Of a stretch of DNA of 64,000 nt, positions 1-13,235 are shown in pieces (position 1 is the first letter of the stretch; each line of letters starts with the position of its first letter). Below the pieces are notes generated by a model that worked only from the letters and a program-made list of their open reading frames with translations, ran no database searches and was not told where the DNA came from. Source of the stretch: Rotaria sordida. Taxonomy: Eukaryota > Rotifera > Eurotatoria > Philodinida > Philodinidae. The position numbers and the translations under genes are program-made. The stretch covers positions 1 to 64,000 of the forward strand of contig CAJNOL010000615.1 of NCBI GenBank assembly GCA_905250125.1. The letters run 5' to 3'.

Positions 1-1883
1 TTGGTCCTTATTTATATTAGTTAAACTTGGAATAATATTTATCTTTATTTTATTATCAATAAATTCTGAATTATGTTCAATTTGTAGTTGTAGGACATTT
101 CTTGCTATAGAATTTTCTGTTGATATTAGATTTAATTGTACAAAACCTTATATTGTTTATAAAAAATAGCACATCTTACTATGTAAATGTAACTCTGATT
201 CTTAATACAGGTTCTGCTCGTAGTGCTTAATTGTTTCATTTTAATATTTGAGTGTGAAAAAAAAACTATTGATCAATATTTATTTCATTTCTGACAGAAA
301 TATTTATTCATAAGTTAATTAATTTCTATCTAAAATATTTGTATTTTGTTTTCAGTAACATTTTTTAAAAATTATTCTCTTTCATCTAAGAAATAAATCG
401 TTAAATATTAAATTTAAATAATAAGATTAATTGAATTTTAAACCTTGAAAATATTGATAGTGATATAACTGACGAGAATAGATCGGTGTTCATTTAAGTA
501 TATGACATATTTGTATAGTATGAATATATTAAATAAATTAGTGAGTACTGATTCAAAAGATCTTTCTACTTAGTAAACAACTTATTGTATAAAAGATTAA
601 ATGGTTGGTCAATATACCCCACGATATGAAATAATAGCTCACATGGGAATCGATCCATTTTCTCTGTTGTTGTTTTGTTGATTTGTGACAAAAAATGCTA
701 TTCATACATAAGTATCATCATATATAGTATAATATTTCATTGTCAATAATGTTATTATGCATCGAACGAGTATTGTTTTCTCCGTCAATTGTTAAACCAT
801 GAACGTTGACCTATCAGGAAATAGGAATGCAAAAGCAGACGGAAACATCGTTCTATTTCGAGTAGTTCAAACTTTTTCATAATCTTCAACAAAAACTTGA
901 TTTTCTCTTGTCGACTATTTGATAAACAAACAACGATCGATTTGAAGAGTTTTATGAAGCTTTCATTCTAATAATATGAATGTACTTAACTTTGACATTT
1001 CTCATAACGTTCATTGTTGTATCGAAAAGCATATTAGTGCCATCTTGACATTGAAACTGAATAATACAATGCTATTTTTTTAAATATTTTGTATAGATAT
1101 ACATAAAAATAAGTTTTTAGTGCAATCAAGACACGGAGTTCAAAATTGATCACATGATGAAACTATCGTACTAGCTGTCTAAAGCATTCGTTCTATCTGA
1201 AATTATCATTACGTATAAAAGAAAATGTTTCGATTCAAATGAATTTAAAAGTTTTCCAACAAAATGTTTATAGATATCTCGATATGAAATCTAGGTATTT
1301 TTTTGTTTCTTTCTGTTAATTTACGACGAACACATCGTACTATTGTGCGACGTATTCATCATTTCCACACATAAGATATATCTAGGAATATAGCCCGAAA
1401 ATTTTAGGTCATAATACTATCTCGTTATTGAGTTATTGAATTTTTACAAAACATGAAAAATAGCAAAAATTGATTTCATATTTAATGAATTTATTTTTTA
1501 TCCCTATTTATGCTGAAGTGTTTTCAAAATAAAAATATCCCTATGTAGTAGTTTTTATCCAGCTCTATCTATTACAAAAAGAATTGGACCAAAAAGTGAA
1601 TTATAGAGGGACAAAAATAATATTGCAAAAAGAGGTAAGTTTTTTTTTGGGGAGCCATCCTGTATCATAAAAGACACAAGAATAATATCGTAAATAGAAT
1701 GAAAAGCTAGTTTTATTTGACACTATACTCAAGCATTATATAATTGTTTACAATTATGTTTGTTTCAACTCTACAGATACATACTAGAGGTCTTTGCTTT
1801 GATCAAAGAATAAAGATTTTTATTTAATATAATATAATTTGATATTAGAGTGAGATTGTTTTATTCTTAAAAAAAAAACATTT
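1..1883. other. Intergenic, downstream of HAUS3
   Basis: AT-rich DNA beyond the HAUS3 stop codon. No reading frame with family character was recognised on either strand. A phrase near 1651-1670 (a G-run, then GCCATCCTGTATC) resembles the end of a Tc1/mariner-type inverted repeat, but I could not find a matching partner, so no element is called. Confidence 0.5.
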
Positions 1884-4800
1884 TTAGTCTTTAATTGTTG
1901 TGATAAGATTTTTCCATTCATTTGTTCTAATTTGAATAAGATTATCAAGTTCAATTGATAAATCATTTGCTTTTGGTCGAAAATCTTCATTTTGTCGATT
2001 AATATAATCAAGAAATGAATCAACAATTGAACTACTAGAAAAATAAATAATAAAATCAAAATAAAATTTTTCTTATTTTTTGTTTTTTTTTTACTTTTTT
2101 GAAAAATCATTTTCAATTTGTTTAACTCTTTCGATTAAATTTTTAATATTTAAATCAATATTTAAATCTTGTTTAGGTTGTTTAATATCAATTGTTGAAG
2201 TTGTAGATTTCGAATTTTCAATTATCATTTTAATATAATTAATTATCCTATTCATTTGTTCTGTTGTTTGATCAATAAGTGATAATCTATGTTCAAGTAA
2301 ACCATCAATTAATTTAGAAAAATTTATATGTTGATTAAGACTATCAAGTATAATTTGTTGTTTTAAAGCTAGACGATTATCATTTGTATATTGTTTTTCA
2401 AGAATATTTAAATAAATTGTTTCAAGTGAATGTTCATGACGTGATAAATATATATTAAATAATTGAGTTTCATATTGTGTACGTTGTTGTTGATGAACAA
2501 TAGATTTTGAACCAAGACGATCTGTTAATTTTCTTTGAAAGAAATTATTTATTTATTTATTTATTTTTAATAAGAAAATCGATTATTGAAATTTTTACTT
2601 AAGATCATCAATTGGTGTTGAATCAAAATATTTTTTTAATTGTGTACATAATTGTAATTGAGATTTAAGTGTATCAAATTCAACATTAGCTAAAGCTGAT
2701 TCGACTTCTAATCGAACAAGTCTTCATGAAAAAAAAAACACACGACAAAATAAAAATAATAACAATTATGAAATCGTTTTAATCTTGTTTATTTTGTATA
2801 TATCTCAAAAGAGAATATTCTCAAACAAATAATCATCATCTACATTCCTTCTCTTTATGTTCGAAGAAATTGAAGTTGAGAATTTTTTTTTCTCTGAAAA
2901 GAATAATCTTCATTTTTATATAGAAACTTCGAATGGCTCTATGAATCATTGTCATAGAACAATGAAAGAGAAAAATTTAGTAAAAATTGATTATCACTTT
3001 TCTTGTAGATCATACAAGTGCTAATAGAAATACACAAGATCAGATTATTGAAAAGAAGCATCATAAATCTGAACTCCTTTCGTCTTAGTTTTACTGTGCT
3101 CTATATATAGTTAAGCAATAAACTTAAATGGTGTTTGACCGATGAAAATGTTACCTCGTCAGTATACACAGTAAGAGGAACTGATGTTCTCAATTTAAAC
3201 ATAAAAATACGTAAGAGCGAACTATCCAAGCTGATACCTACCATCTGAACTCATATTAGACCTACAAGAACTGCTGTATGAGACTAGCAAAAGTCTGAAT
3301 AAGTTCATCTCTATGGATCATTCGAACCGAGCTATGATTGTTTTACTGAATTTTCGCTGAAAATAATGTTCTGTTGTCGACATATTGAATTTTCAAGTAA
3401 ATTCAATTTTTGAACCATGCCTGTAGTAAATGAACATTGTTTTAAAAATTTGATATCTCGACAACAGAACACTGTTTTCGGCTGATATTTTTAGAATACT
3501 CTACAAGTTATTCGATCTATATATGGACAAAAATTTCACGTGGAAATTCTGTTACTTCTTTGTAGGTCCAATATGAGCTCAAATGACAGGTATCAGTTTG
3601 AGTGGTTTCCTCATTACAGAAAATGATGCGTTATATAAATCTTATGTGCGAAAAGCTATGATGGTTTCCTTAGAAGAGACAATCCTTTCCTTATGGATGA
3701 AATTTGCTAATAATAAAACTTTGAATCTTCTTTAAACAGTAACGTTATGCACTTGTCTTAAGAATTGAAATGAAAGGAGTTGTTTTGATGGTGTTTTTTA
3801 AAGAAATAAAATGAAAAATATCTGTAACATTGCAGTTTCTATTAGTGTTCAGTAGCCGGGTTAATTCGAGCGTCGGGTATGACAAATATATCGAATCGGG
3901 TACCGAGTATGATCTCATATCCGAAGGGCCGATCCATCGATTAATCGGATATCCACGGTTCAAAACTTTTTTACTTTTGCAAACTGCTAATTTATAGAAA
4001 AGTATAGGAGTGAAAAAAACTGATTTGATCACTATTGACCAATTTGCTGTACTTGAGAACAAATCACAGAGATGAAAAGCAATATTGTTCTATGAAAATA
4101 ATTCATTTTTAATGAATATTCATCTACAGATGATGATGAAGTAAATGAATACATGAAGAGAAAAATGAATTATCAAAAAGGTGAACATGTAAAACATTCA
4201 TGTATGTATCCACAATTAGAATGTTTGACATTAACACTACGTTTCATTCCAGTGTCATCAGCAACAAACAAACGTATACTTAACGAAATTGATCGGACTT
4301 TGACATGATCTCTTTGTTTTTGTTACTGTTTATAGAAGAAACTAAATAGTATACTTTTTCATATAAAATAAAAGTTTGAAAACCGTACTATGACTGTGAG
4401 GGTATTTGTCGGATGTCGACTAACTCTGGTCGTTTACCGGGTACAGCTATCCAGATCCGGTTGTGAAAAGTTGTACCTGTTCAGGACAGTAATATCTATG
4501 TATCATTCACTGAAATATGATTACTGTTTCAATTCAGCAGTCATGTTGTGCTAAAAGTCATTATTATCGATGAACATCGTTTTGAATTTATTCATAATTT
4601 TCATAGAATATCGTGTTTTTTGGTTATCTGAAAGCTTTTTAAAATCTGTTAGATTCGAAATTTTCTTATTTCTTGAGTGTGAGATATACACAAAATAATC
4701 AATATGTAGTACATTAAGTAGTTTTTTTTTTATTGATTGCAATACATACTTAACAGTTCGATTATTTAATTGTGTAATAAGATCAATGCTAGGATTTTGT

Positions 4801-5644
4801 TCAAATGTAATTTCATCAGTCTAAGAAAGAAAAAAGAATTTGTTTTTTACTATTATGATTGAATTTTTTCTACCCAAATATTTTGAAGAATAGATAAATA
4901 ATTTCTTTCCATTTGTATAAAATTCATTCCAATTTGTTGAAAATTATTTATATTTGTTGTTGTTGTCTGAAGAAGATTTTGTGGTGATGACTAAATAATA
5001 AGATTTAAAAAAAATTTTTAATCTATGTTTTTTTTACAAGTTGTAATAATTGTTCAATTTGTCGACGTGTTTCACGAATTTTTTCTTTTGCTTTTGGACC
5101 TTTCATTAATAAAGTTTTATATTGTTGTTGTTTCCAATTTAATTGACATTTTAATGCTTGTGTTTGAGCTTTAATACATGAATATTGTTCAGTTAAATTT
5201 CGTTGATAATTTGTCCATGGAATAACCATTTTTCTTATTTTAAAAACAAAAAAGAAAACGATAAATATATTTATTGAAAAAATCTTTTTTTTTTTCAATT
5301 TACCCATTATCAAGTGAAATAAGAATATCGAGAAGTTTTTGTCGTTCATCATTATTTTCAATTACATCATTACTAACTAAAGCATATCTATGAAAATAAA
5401 AAAAAGAACATAGACAAAATCTACAATTATAATTCGTTCTTTTTTTTCTTTCTCAATCAAACCTTGTTAATTCATCTTCAGTTAAAAAATTTTCATTCGA
5501 TAAATTTTTAACAATCCATGTAAGAAATGGTTCAAGACCTGGTTGATAAACAAACCAATCGAAATTATATGGTTCATATTGATTAATGCCTGGATAATGA
5601 ATTTGTTTCAATAGATTATAGAATGCAATACCAAAATTTGACAT
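1884..5644 (-). CDS. HAUS3: HAUS augmin-like complex subunit 3
   Basis: HAUS3 is a subunit of augmin, which recruits gamma-tubulin to spindle microtubules for branching nucleation. The first exon matches the family N-terminus: an aliphatic lead, a YPG turn, then NFDWF and a Trp/Leu-rich stretch ending ENFLTEDEL, followed by long coiled coil. Exons as read: 5644-5463, 5387-5304, 5233-5038, 4990-4874, 4820-4750, 2721-2599, 2532-2095, 2034-1884. They stay in frame and give about 453 residues, shorter than the roughly 600 of vertebrate HAUS3, so parts of the middle coiled coil are reduced or missed. The ATG at 5644 starts the conserved N-terminus. Seven introns, all short except one of 2.0 kb (2722-4749) that holds a fold-back element. 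The last exon encodes a Leu/Asn-rich helix ending TTIKD. The family call rests mainly on the N-terminus. Confidence 0.8.
3130..3640. repeat. Fold-back (palindromic) element in HAUS3 intron
   Basis: The large HAUS3 intron holds two nested pairs of inverted arms. The inner pair is about 3352-3380 against 3458-3487 (TGTTCTGTTGTCGA against TCGACAACAGAACA). The outer pair is about 3229-3275 against 3553-3600 (GACCTACAAG against CTTTGTAGGTC). Weaker pairing continues to about 3150 and 3630. There is no coding capacity. It is best read as a non-autonomous fold-back or MITE-type transposon. Target duplications were not identified. Confidence 0.65.
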
Positions 5645-6821
5645 TATCGATTCTATTATCCTTTATTTGAAATATATCATCTTTTGAAATCATAGAGAAC
5701 ACATTGACTGAACATGTCCATTGAAAATTTTTCTATTGTTTAAATGTGCGCGTTTCCCATATCATAGAACATTATCTTTTCTTTTCGACTAACTAATTTT
5801 CTTCAAACTAATTTTCTCATTTATTATTATAAAAATTTTTTTTGTTAATTTTAATTTTATATGTTAATGTGGATGTCGCTACTATCATTAAGTAATGTAT
5901 TGGATATTTTTTTTTTATATTGATCGATATGCATATATTTTTTATCGTTCTTCAATATGAAATATTTCTCTCATACTGAATTTTTTGCTCGTATATAATT
6001 AGTAATACCTATGCATTCCCACGCTCGTGTTCTTTTTCTCATACCGTACTGTTGAAAATCGTGGATACAACTTATTTTTTTCGCTCTATAGAGTGTATTG
6101 ACTTTTATTAAACGAATGAATACAATTATTATTGTATGTATTTTTGTTATGAAGATTCTTTTTTTAGATATAATTGTGTAGATAGTTAAACTATGTCCAC
6201 ATAATACATGAAATAATCGATCTTTTAGAAATATTTATACTTTGACAAAAAGAAAATACATATAAGCATTAAAACAATTCATTTTCCGATCATCATAATA
6301 TCCTCGTAAGGTACGAAAAACTATTTTATTTGCTTTATGATTGTTCCTTGTTTTTTGTTTGCTAGAGTATTTAAGAGTGGTTTATTATGATGACAAAAAA
6401 AAAACTATATATACATCGAGATATAATATTCACAAAACTAATAGAAAAAAATCTTTTTCAAGAAAAACGAGTAAATATATAATTTTAGTAATAACAATTC
6501 TTAATGAAGTTGAAACTTAGCTGAAAAAAAAAGTATCATTGTAGTCATAAGCATAATGATGTTGCAAATAAAGTTTATTTCTTCTTTAAATATATGATTA
6601 ATCCACTTTGTAATAATCCACATGAATATGATCATATTTCAAAATAAGACAGATGTAAATGTGTATATCATTATAAATGGCTATGATGAATTAATCTATT
6701 CTAGTTATTTTCGGAATATAAAAATGATTAATCAATGAATATTGGTTGTCTAAAGTAAATAATAACAGGCTTATAAACATTATGAATTATTTATTGAAAC
6801 ATATTTCAAATAATATACATG

Positions 6822-7547
6822 GCGGTTCAAGGGTAAGAGAACAAAGAATTTTTTTTTATTTCTTCTTTCTACCTGATTAATTACGTTTCATATTTATATT
6901 AACATATGCTGGATGATCAGCGACGTATTTAGGGGGGAGAATAGGGGGACCGATCCCCCCCTAACATGTTTAAATACCTGAAGGGGGGGGGGGTACGGGT
7001 TTATTATTTTTCCCAACTTAAAAATTACCTTTTTTCTATGGCGATCCCCCCCTAAAAAAATTCTTAGATACGTCGCTGTGGATGATACTAGTAAAAAATG
7101 TAGTATATTCTTAGTCTTTGGATGCAATAATTTATTCAAAAGTGTACAAAGAAATCTTACTACTCGTCTGTAATTGTAAGAGAAATTCGATGTTTTTCGA
7201 TTTGCATAGTTTTGTCTGCTGAGCTCGATCTATGAAATGAATCCAATTTAATTATGTTTTCTACTGATTTGTTCTGAAAGAGGTCAAAATTAATTAAATG
7301 AAATAACCAGACAGAACTATGGGAATCGAAAAACATCGAATTTCTCTTGCAATCACAGACGAACGGTAAAATATATTTGCAAACTTTTTGAACAAATTAT
7401 TGTACTCAAAGGCTGATCATTTATTATATTTTTGACTAGTATTACCTAGTATATGTGGTATAAATATGAGACCTAACTAATCATGTACAAAGAAGAAATC
7501 AAAAAAAAATCCTGTGTTCCCTTACTTTTGGGCCACTCTGCATTTTT
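6822..7547. mobile_element. Long palindromic element interrupted by a MITE
   Basis: Left and right halves are inverted copies along nearly their whole length. The right end reads, in reverse, GTGGCCCAAAAGTAAGGGAA; the left end reads TGGCGGTTCAAGGGTAAG. Mid-arm blocks pair at about 6865-6915 with 7450-7500, and the inner blocks 7161-7218 and 7309-7368 share GAAATTCGATGTTTTTCGAT and its complement. Without the 161-bp insertion and its 8-bp duplication in the left arm, both arms are about 275-285 bp around a centre near 7264. No transposase is encoded. The terminal sequence resembles Tc1/mariner ends. Confidence 0.7.
6918..7078. mobile_element. hAT-type MITE with 8-bp target duplication
   Basis: The 161-bp element starts CAGCGACGTATTTAG and ends CTTAGATACGTCGCTG, imperfect terminal inverted repeats of about 16 bp. 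It is flanked on both sides by TGGATGAT (6910-6917 and 7079-7086). An 8-bp duplication with CAG...CTG termini is the signature of hAT-superfamily insertions. The body has striking G-runs and C-runs (near 6931-6960, 6982-6991 and 7045-7052), unlike the surrounding AT-rich DNA. The short open frame across it is not a gene. Confidence 0.85.
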
Positions 7548-8165
7548 ATTTATTTATTAGATTAATAAGTCTTATTTGAAATATCAAAGCTGTGAGGCAT
7601 TGCATATTGACCTTTTTTTAACGAGCTTTGGTTGGTTGCTAAGCAAATGATATATGTACTACGTGAGAAATTTAATCCGATTTATTCAGATTGTGATTTG
7701 TTTTATGAAATCGAAAATTTTAATATTATTCAGCAAGTCAAGTAAATATTTTTAAATCGTTTCTTTTTTTTTTAAATAACAGTCAATTATCAGTTGATGA
7801 TTTCATCTAGAATTTCAGATTTATATTCTGAAAATAAATACAATTCATTATTTTTTGTGATAACAAGAGTTGAATACATCATCTCTATGCAGCACAATTG
7901 ATAAAAGAAAAATTCATAGTATGTTTTCTTATATTGATCTGCAATACAAATTTGTTTTAACAGAATTGCTAGTATCCTTAATCATGTTTATTGGAATTAG
8001 ATAATTAATTATCTAAACTAAACAGTTTATATTCAATTTAAATTGACTGTATTTTTTTGTAAATCATTACTTCAAAGTAAACGAATATAATTAATGTCTA
8101 TTATATTTTATTGTAGAATTTAATATTAATCATAATATTTATATCTATCGATTTCTGATATCTAG

Positions 8166-11089
8166 ATGTTGATAAATGTATTTAAAAGAAAAATTTTACA
8201 ATTATTATTTATTTTTCTTTTATTGGTATACATTTTAAACATAAATGCATCTGAACAAACAGATGATGAAGAAGAAATCATGGATATTGGTATTCGTTTA
8301 ACAGGTAACCATCGTGATTCTCTTATAGCTGATCTTATTGCTGAAGAAAGGGATATTCTTAATGCTGGACATGTAAGTCAATGAGAATGATAATAAAGAA
8401 AAACAAAAAAAAAAAGTTCTTTTTTTCTTTATGTTTCATAGATTGAGGGTATTAATTTATATCATTTTCATGTTCGTCGACAGCGTAATCATCGATCTAA
8501 ACGTTCACTTGATGAAACAATTGAAGATTTAAAACGAGACGAACGAGTAAACTTACATATGAAATTAATAATAGATATTTATAGAAATTTAATATTTATA
8601 TTAGATTGAATTTATAACTGTGGGTAAACCATTAATAAGACAAAAACGTGAATTTGAAGATAATGATAGATTGACAGAAGTTTTCAAAGAACATCACCAA
8701 TCAATTAATTCTGAAACAGATAATTTGAAATTAGAAATGTCATTTGATGATGTATTATATAGTAAACAATGGTATTTGGTAAGTCATTATTATAACAATA
8801 ATAATTAATAAAAATGATCTATTTAGGAAAATAAAGGTCAATTAGGTACACCATCTAATCATGATCTTAATATTGCACCAGCTTGGCGTGCTGGATATTG
8901 TGGTAAAGGTATAACAATTTGTATTGTAGATGATGGGCTCGATCATCCACATCCAGAATTAGCTGATCATTATGTAAGTTTCTATTTGAAATTATTTTTT
9001 ATTTGAATACAAAAGGGACAAAAAAAGAGAAAGGTTTTGTTATGTTTTATAATATGATTGAAAAATAAAAAAAACTATCAAAGAATGAATTGAGTATTTA
9101 TTTCTTTCGATACGAATAGCAACCTCAGTTCAGTTATGATTTAAATGATCTTAATGACCTTAAACATGATCCAGTTCCACGAACATATGATGGTCAGAAT
9201 AAGTAAGAGAAATATGCTAAACTGAACATGACTTTTTATGAATTAGTCTAACTATTCTGACATATTTATCAATGCTTTTATCATATGCTTCATTCGCTTG
9301 AGCTATTCTTGTTTTTTTGTATGTCTACATGATGATGTTTCTGTTTTTTATTTTAGTCATGGTACTCGATGTGCTGGAGCAGCAAGTGGTAAAGCAAATA
9401 ATGAAATATGTGGAGTTGGTGTTGCATATTGTTCAAATAGTGCTGGTTAGAGAAAATAGAAAATACGTATCTTCTTAGCGACAATATAAAGTTTTTATAT
9501 TTAAATTTAGGTATTCGAGTTCTTGATGGACGTGTTACAACATTACTTGAAGCTCGTGCTTTAACATTATTTGCGGCTGATATACATATTAAAAGTGCTT
9601 CATGGGGGTAAATTATGTATAATTTAATTATTAAAAAACAACGGTTCAATTTATTTAGACCAACTGATGATGGAACGAAACTGGAAGCACCTGGCGCTTT
9701 AGTTAATGAAGCTCTCAATTATGGTGTTACGAAAGTAAGTAGTTGTCTTTTTCGAAGATTTCATATAATTATTGTTCTAATTCAAGGGACGTCATGGTAA
9801 AGGTTTGATATATGTTTGGGCAGCTGGTAATGGAGGTGGAGCTGGTGACGATTGTGGTGCTGATGGTTATGTATCACATCATAATGTTATATCAATTGGT
9901 TCAATTAATCATTTAGGTAAATCAACATATTTCGGTGAACGTTGCACATCAACAATGGCTGTTGCTTATACCGGTGGTAAACATTCAAAATTACCCGATG
10001 AAACAACGATGCCAATAGGTGTAGTTGCACCTGATGTTGGTGGAAAATGTACAACAAGTTTTTTTGGAACATCCGGTGCCGCACCAGTTGCAGCTGGTGC
10101 ATTTGCATTAGTACTGGAAGCTAATTCTGAATTAGGTTATCGTGATTTAATGCATATTGTTGCTCGAACAGCTCGAATACCGACTTTATCTGAAACTGAT
10201 GACTGGATTATCAATGGAGCTGGTTTTCATGTTAGTGATAGATTTGGTTTTGGTGTATTAGATGTTGGACAAATGACATCTTTAGCACAAAATTGGACTA
10301 ATGTGCAATCAAGATATGAATGTTATCATGAATCTAAACGTGTTCCTCGGTAAGAATAATAGATAATTTATTTTCAAGTTTTTATTTTACTTTACTTTAT
10401 TTTAATTTTTCAGTGAATTAAAGATTGGTAGAACTGTTGAAATATCAATTAATGTTAAAGAATGTGAAAATGTATCAAGTATTGAACATGTAGTAGCTAA
10501 TCTTTCATATAGTTTTCATCGTCGCGGAGATGTTAAAATTACACTTATATCACCAAGTCTGACACCATCAGAATTGATTTCATATCGTGATAAGGATGCT
10601 ACAAATAAAAGTATATATTAAATTACAAATATATCATTATTGATATTTTGTTTTTCTATTTCAGGTGTAGAATATTTTCCATTTATGTCAGTTCATTGTT
10701 GGGGTGAATCTCCAATTGGTCGTTGGACATTACGTATGGAAACTCGTGACCCAGAAAATAAGGAATCAATAAAATCAGCTTTAGAATATGGAGATGTAGG
10801 TGAATTAAGTTATTTTGGTTTACGTATTTATGGTTCAAATAGTCCTGATGATCAAAATCATGAAAAATCAATGAAACGAGAACATCGTTTTTCTTTTGTT
10901 CCAACACAAAATGATATTGAATTGATTTATAAACGTGAATTTGCTGCACGTACGTCACCAAATATTATGCAAAAACGTCATTATCAAAATTTTATTAAAC
11001 AACGACAAATTCAAAAACAACAGGAAAAAAATAAAATTCAACAAGATCGATCATATTTTGGGTTTTTTCGCCGAATGTTTGGTTTTTAA
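8166..11089 (+). CDS. Furin/kexin-type proprotein convertase (subtilase S8B)
   Basis: Secretory-pathway serine endoprotease that would cleave precursors after paired basic residues. Eleven exons (8166-8372, 8442-8546, 8605-8778, 8827-8973, 9120-9202, 9357-9445, 9511-9607, 9659-9734, 9787-10349, 10414-10610, 10665-11089) join in frame to 720 residues. Residues 1-28 form a signal peptide. Candidate propeptide cleavage sites are RSKR (87-90) and RQKR (116-119). The catalytic triad is Asp197 in IVDDG, His240 in NHGTRCAG (codon 239 is split by an intron) and Ser422 in GTSGAAP. Asn341 in AAGNGG is the oxyanion residue, as in furin and PC1/3 rather than PC2. A P domain with the RRGD motif follows at about 470-600. 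There is no Cys-rich region and no transmembrane segment; the tail is basic and Gln-rich, ending FFRRMFGF. It is therefore probably soluble or peripherally bound. Orthology within the PCSK family is unresolved. Confidence 0.9.
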
Positions 11090-13235
11090 AATTTATTCTG
11101 ATATGATTTAATTACCTTAGTCTTTCTTATACATATGTGAAATAACTACCTGCGATTGAAGTATATTTTTGTTCTGTCTTTGATCATAAATCAAACAACA
11201 GTTGTGAAAGATTTCATGTTTTTTATGTCCAGTATAACTTATTCACATATTTTATTGATTTAATTGTTTCTTTATTCTTAATATTGAACAAAATAAATAT
11301 GCTAATCAATTCAGCAGAATCTCTTTTATTATTTATTAAGAAAAATTTTTAGTTATATGATCATAACAATAAATTGATCTTTTCAAAAAACAATTCAACA
11401 GAATACATACGAATACAAAGAGAGATATTTGCGTACAAATTTTGTAAATGATTTTTTTGTTTCTTTGTAAAGAATAACCATAAAATAAATATTTATATCA
11501 TATGCATTAAGTTTTGTTTCTATACATGTGAATATTAATATAATTCTCTTGTTCATGTTGAACTTTCAATCAATTTGATTGTAAAGCAATATTTGTTATG
11601 ATACTATGAGATCATTCAAGAATAAAAAAAAACAGTACCTACTATCTTTCGATAACTGTGAAATATGAGGTGATGCTTAATGGAAGATTCAGTGGCCTGA
11701 TATCTTCTCTACAACTAATACCAGCTGTAGTTCTTGACAGAAGGCTAACCGACACCAAATTCTTGCGCTTAATTGTTTGAGCTCACCATAACCACTAGTT
11801 AACCATAAGGATAGGTGTATGTTAGAGCGTAGTTAGCATGCTTTCGAGCGAATGATCCGAGACAAAATGGTGCTTAGTAACTTTCCCAGGGTCATACCAT
11901 GGCTATTGATATAGAGGTCAAGAATAACGGAAAGAACTTAAGAGAGCATCTGTGAAGCCATCAAGAAACCAAAGCACTCATCAAATTTTAGTTGTTTGAT
12001 TTGATATCCTCATCTTCTTCAACATCATTTAACACCTCTAAATACAAATTTTTAGTGTATTGAGTTGAACTGAAGAAAAGTTAGTCTTGTATGACTTTCG
12101 GGCACTCACTAGTATATTTCAAAATTATCGTCAAAAATTAATCTTCTAAAATTGAGTATTTTCAAATAATAACAAGTTAACGAAATTTTTTGTGTAATAT
12201 ACCAAAAGATAGAGTGTCGAAAGCTGAACAAAATTAGCTATTTACATATTATATTTCTATCGATGAATCCATAGGTATCTATTAAATACTATACATGACT
12301 AGTCATTTTTTGAGTGAAAAGCATGTCAATTTTTTATAGTGTATCAACTGTCATTCAGTCATTTTAAAAGATCCGACACTGATTTCCATATATGTTATAC
12401 AGCTTTGTTTCCTTTACAAAATGGTTTTTAAAAAAACTTTAAAAGAAATTTTAGAATGGTGTCGAAAAGTGTGTTCCAATGTTGACTTTCAAGCAGCATT
12501 CTATACAAAAAATTTACTATGAATGTTTTTTTTTCTGATGAAAAATAGAACTTTTAATAGATTATGACTTCTCTTCGGAACTTTCTATAGAGATACGATA
12601 TATTTCAATGAATATGTGCTATATATAAACTAACGAATCAACACTCATTGTCTTCTATGGAAGCAAGATTAATTAGCTAATTCGAGATATCATGACAATG
12701 TGTGAAAACATATAGAAATTAGTATTGTACAAAAATTACTAATTTATATATTCTTTAATGTTCGCATATGCTTTTAGGATAGTTATAGTATGACTAAGAT
12801 AGTTGTCTACCTACATCATACAACACAGACTTGTTAGCCATGGTAAAAAAAAATCTTTTCCGTGTTTATTCTCTTCAGCATGTAGAGCCCATTCTGTTTG
12901 AAGAGGAAGAACATACTAGAAAGACCAGTATCCCTATATTTCCTAAGAGCATAACTTGGAAAATCCGTACTTAGGCAAATATGATTATTTTTCTTGATCT
13001 CTAGCACGGAATAGTAATGACTGAATTAAATATTCGGTTAATACTATGTTATTCAATACGAAACATTCAGAATTAAATTTCTAATCAAACAATATCCGAA
13101 AACATATGAGATTATTATTTAATGATTTCTTATTGCAATTTCTTTCATTTTTCTATGTACGAAAGGAAAAAATATTGAAATATGAGTTCGTTATAACATT
13201 GTTATAAATATCGTTTATCTTGCATTGTCATACGA
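11090..13235. other. Intergenic, convertase to NME5
   Basis: Tail-to-tail space holding both 3' ends. AATAAA-like motifs occur shortly after the convertase stop (for example near 11290). I see no conserved reading frame, and no strong repeat was identified. Confidence 0.45.

Larger units (their letters stand above)
5645..8165. other. Intergenic between HAUS3 and the convertase
   Basis: This is the head-to-head space between HAUS3 (minus) and the convertase gene (plus), so it should contain both promoters. Apart from the palindrome and MITE at 6.8-7.5 kb I see only AT-rich DNA with short homopolymers. No conserved gene was recognised. Confidence 0.5.

Noticed and set aside
1651..1670. Tc1/mariner terminus near the HAUS3 3' end
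   Set aside because: The matching opposite terminus was not found, so the similarity may be chance.
6894..7139. Minus-strand open frame of 81 codons
   Set aside because: Spans the MITE and its G/C runs; open by composition only.
9905..10108. Minus-strand open frame inside the convertase
   Set aside because: Shadow of the catalytic exon, His/Gln-rich antisense composition.
10519..10530. RGD motif in the convertase P domain as a cell-adhesion site
   Set aside because: The RRGD stretch is a conserved structural motif of the convertase P domain, so it is not evidence of integrin binding.
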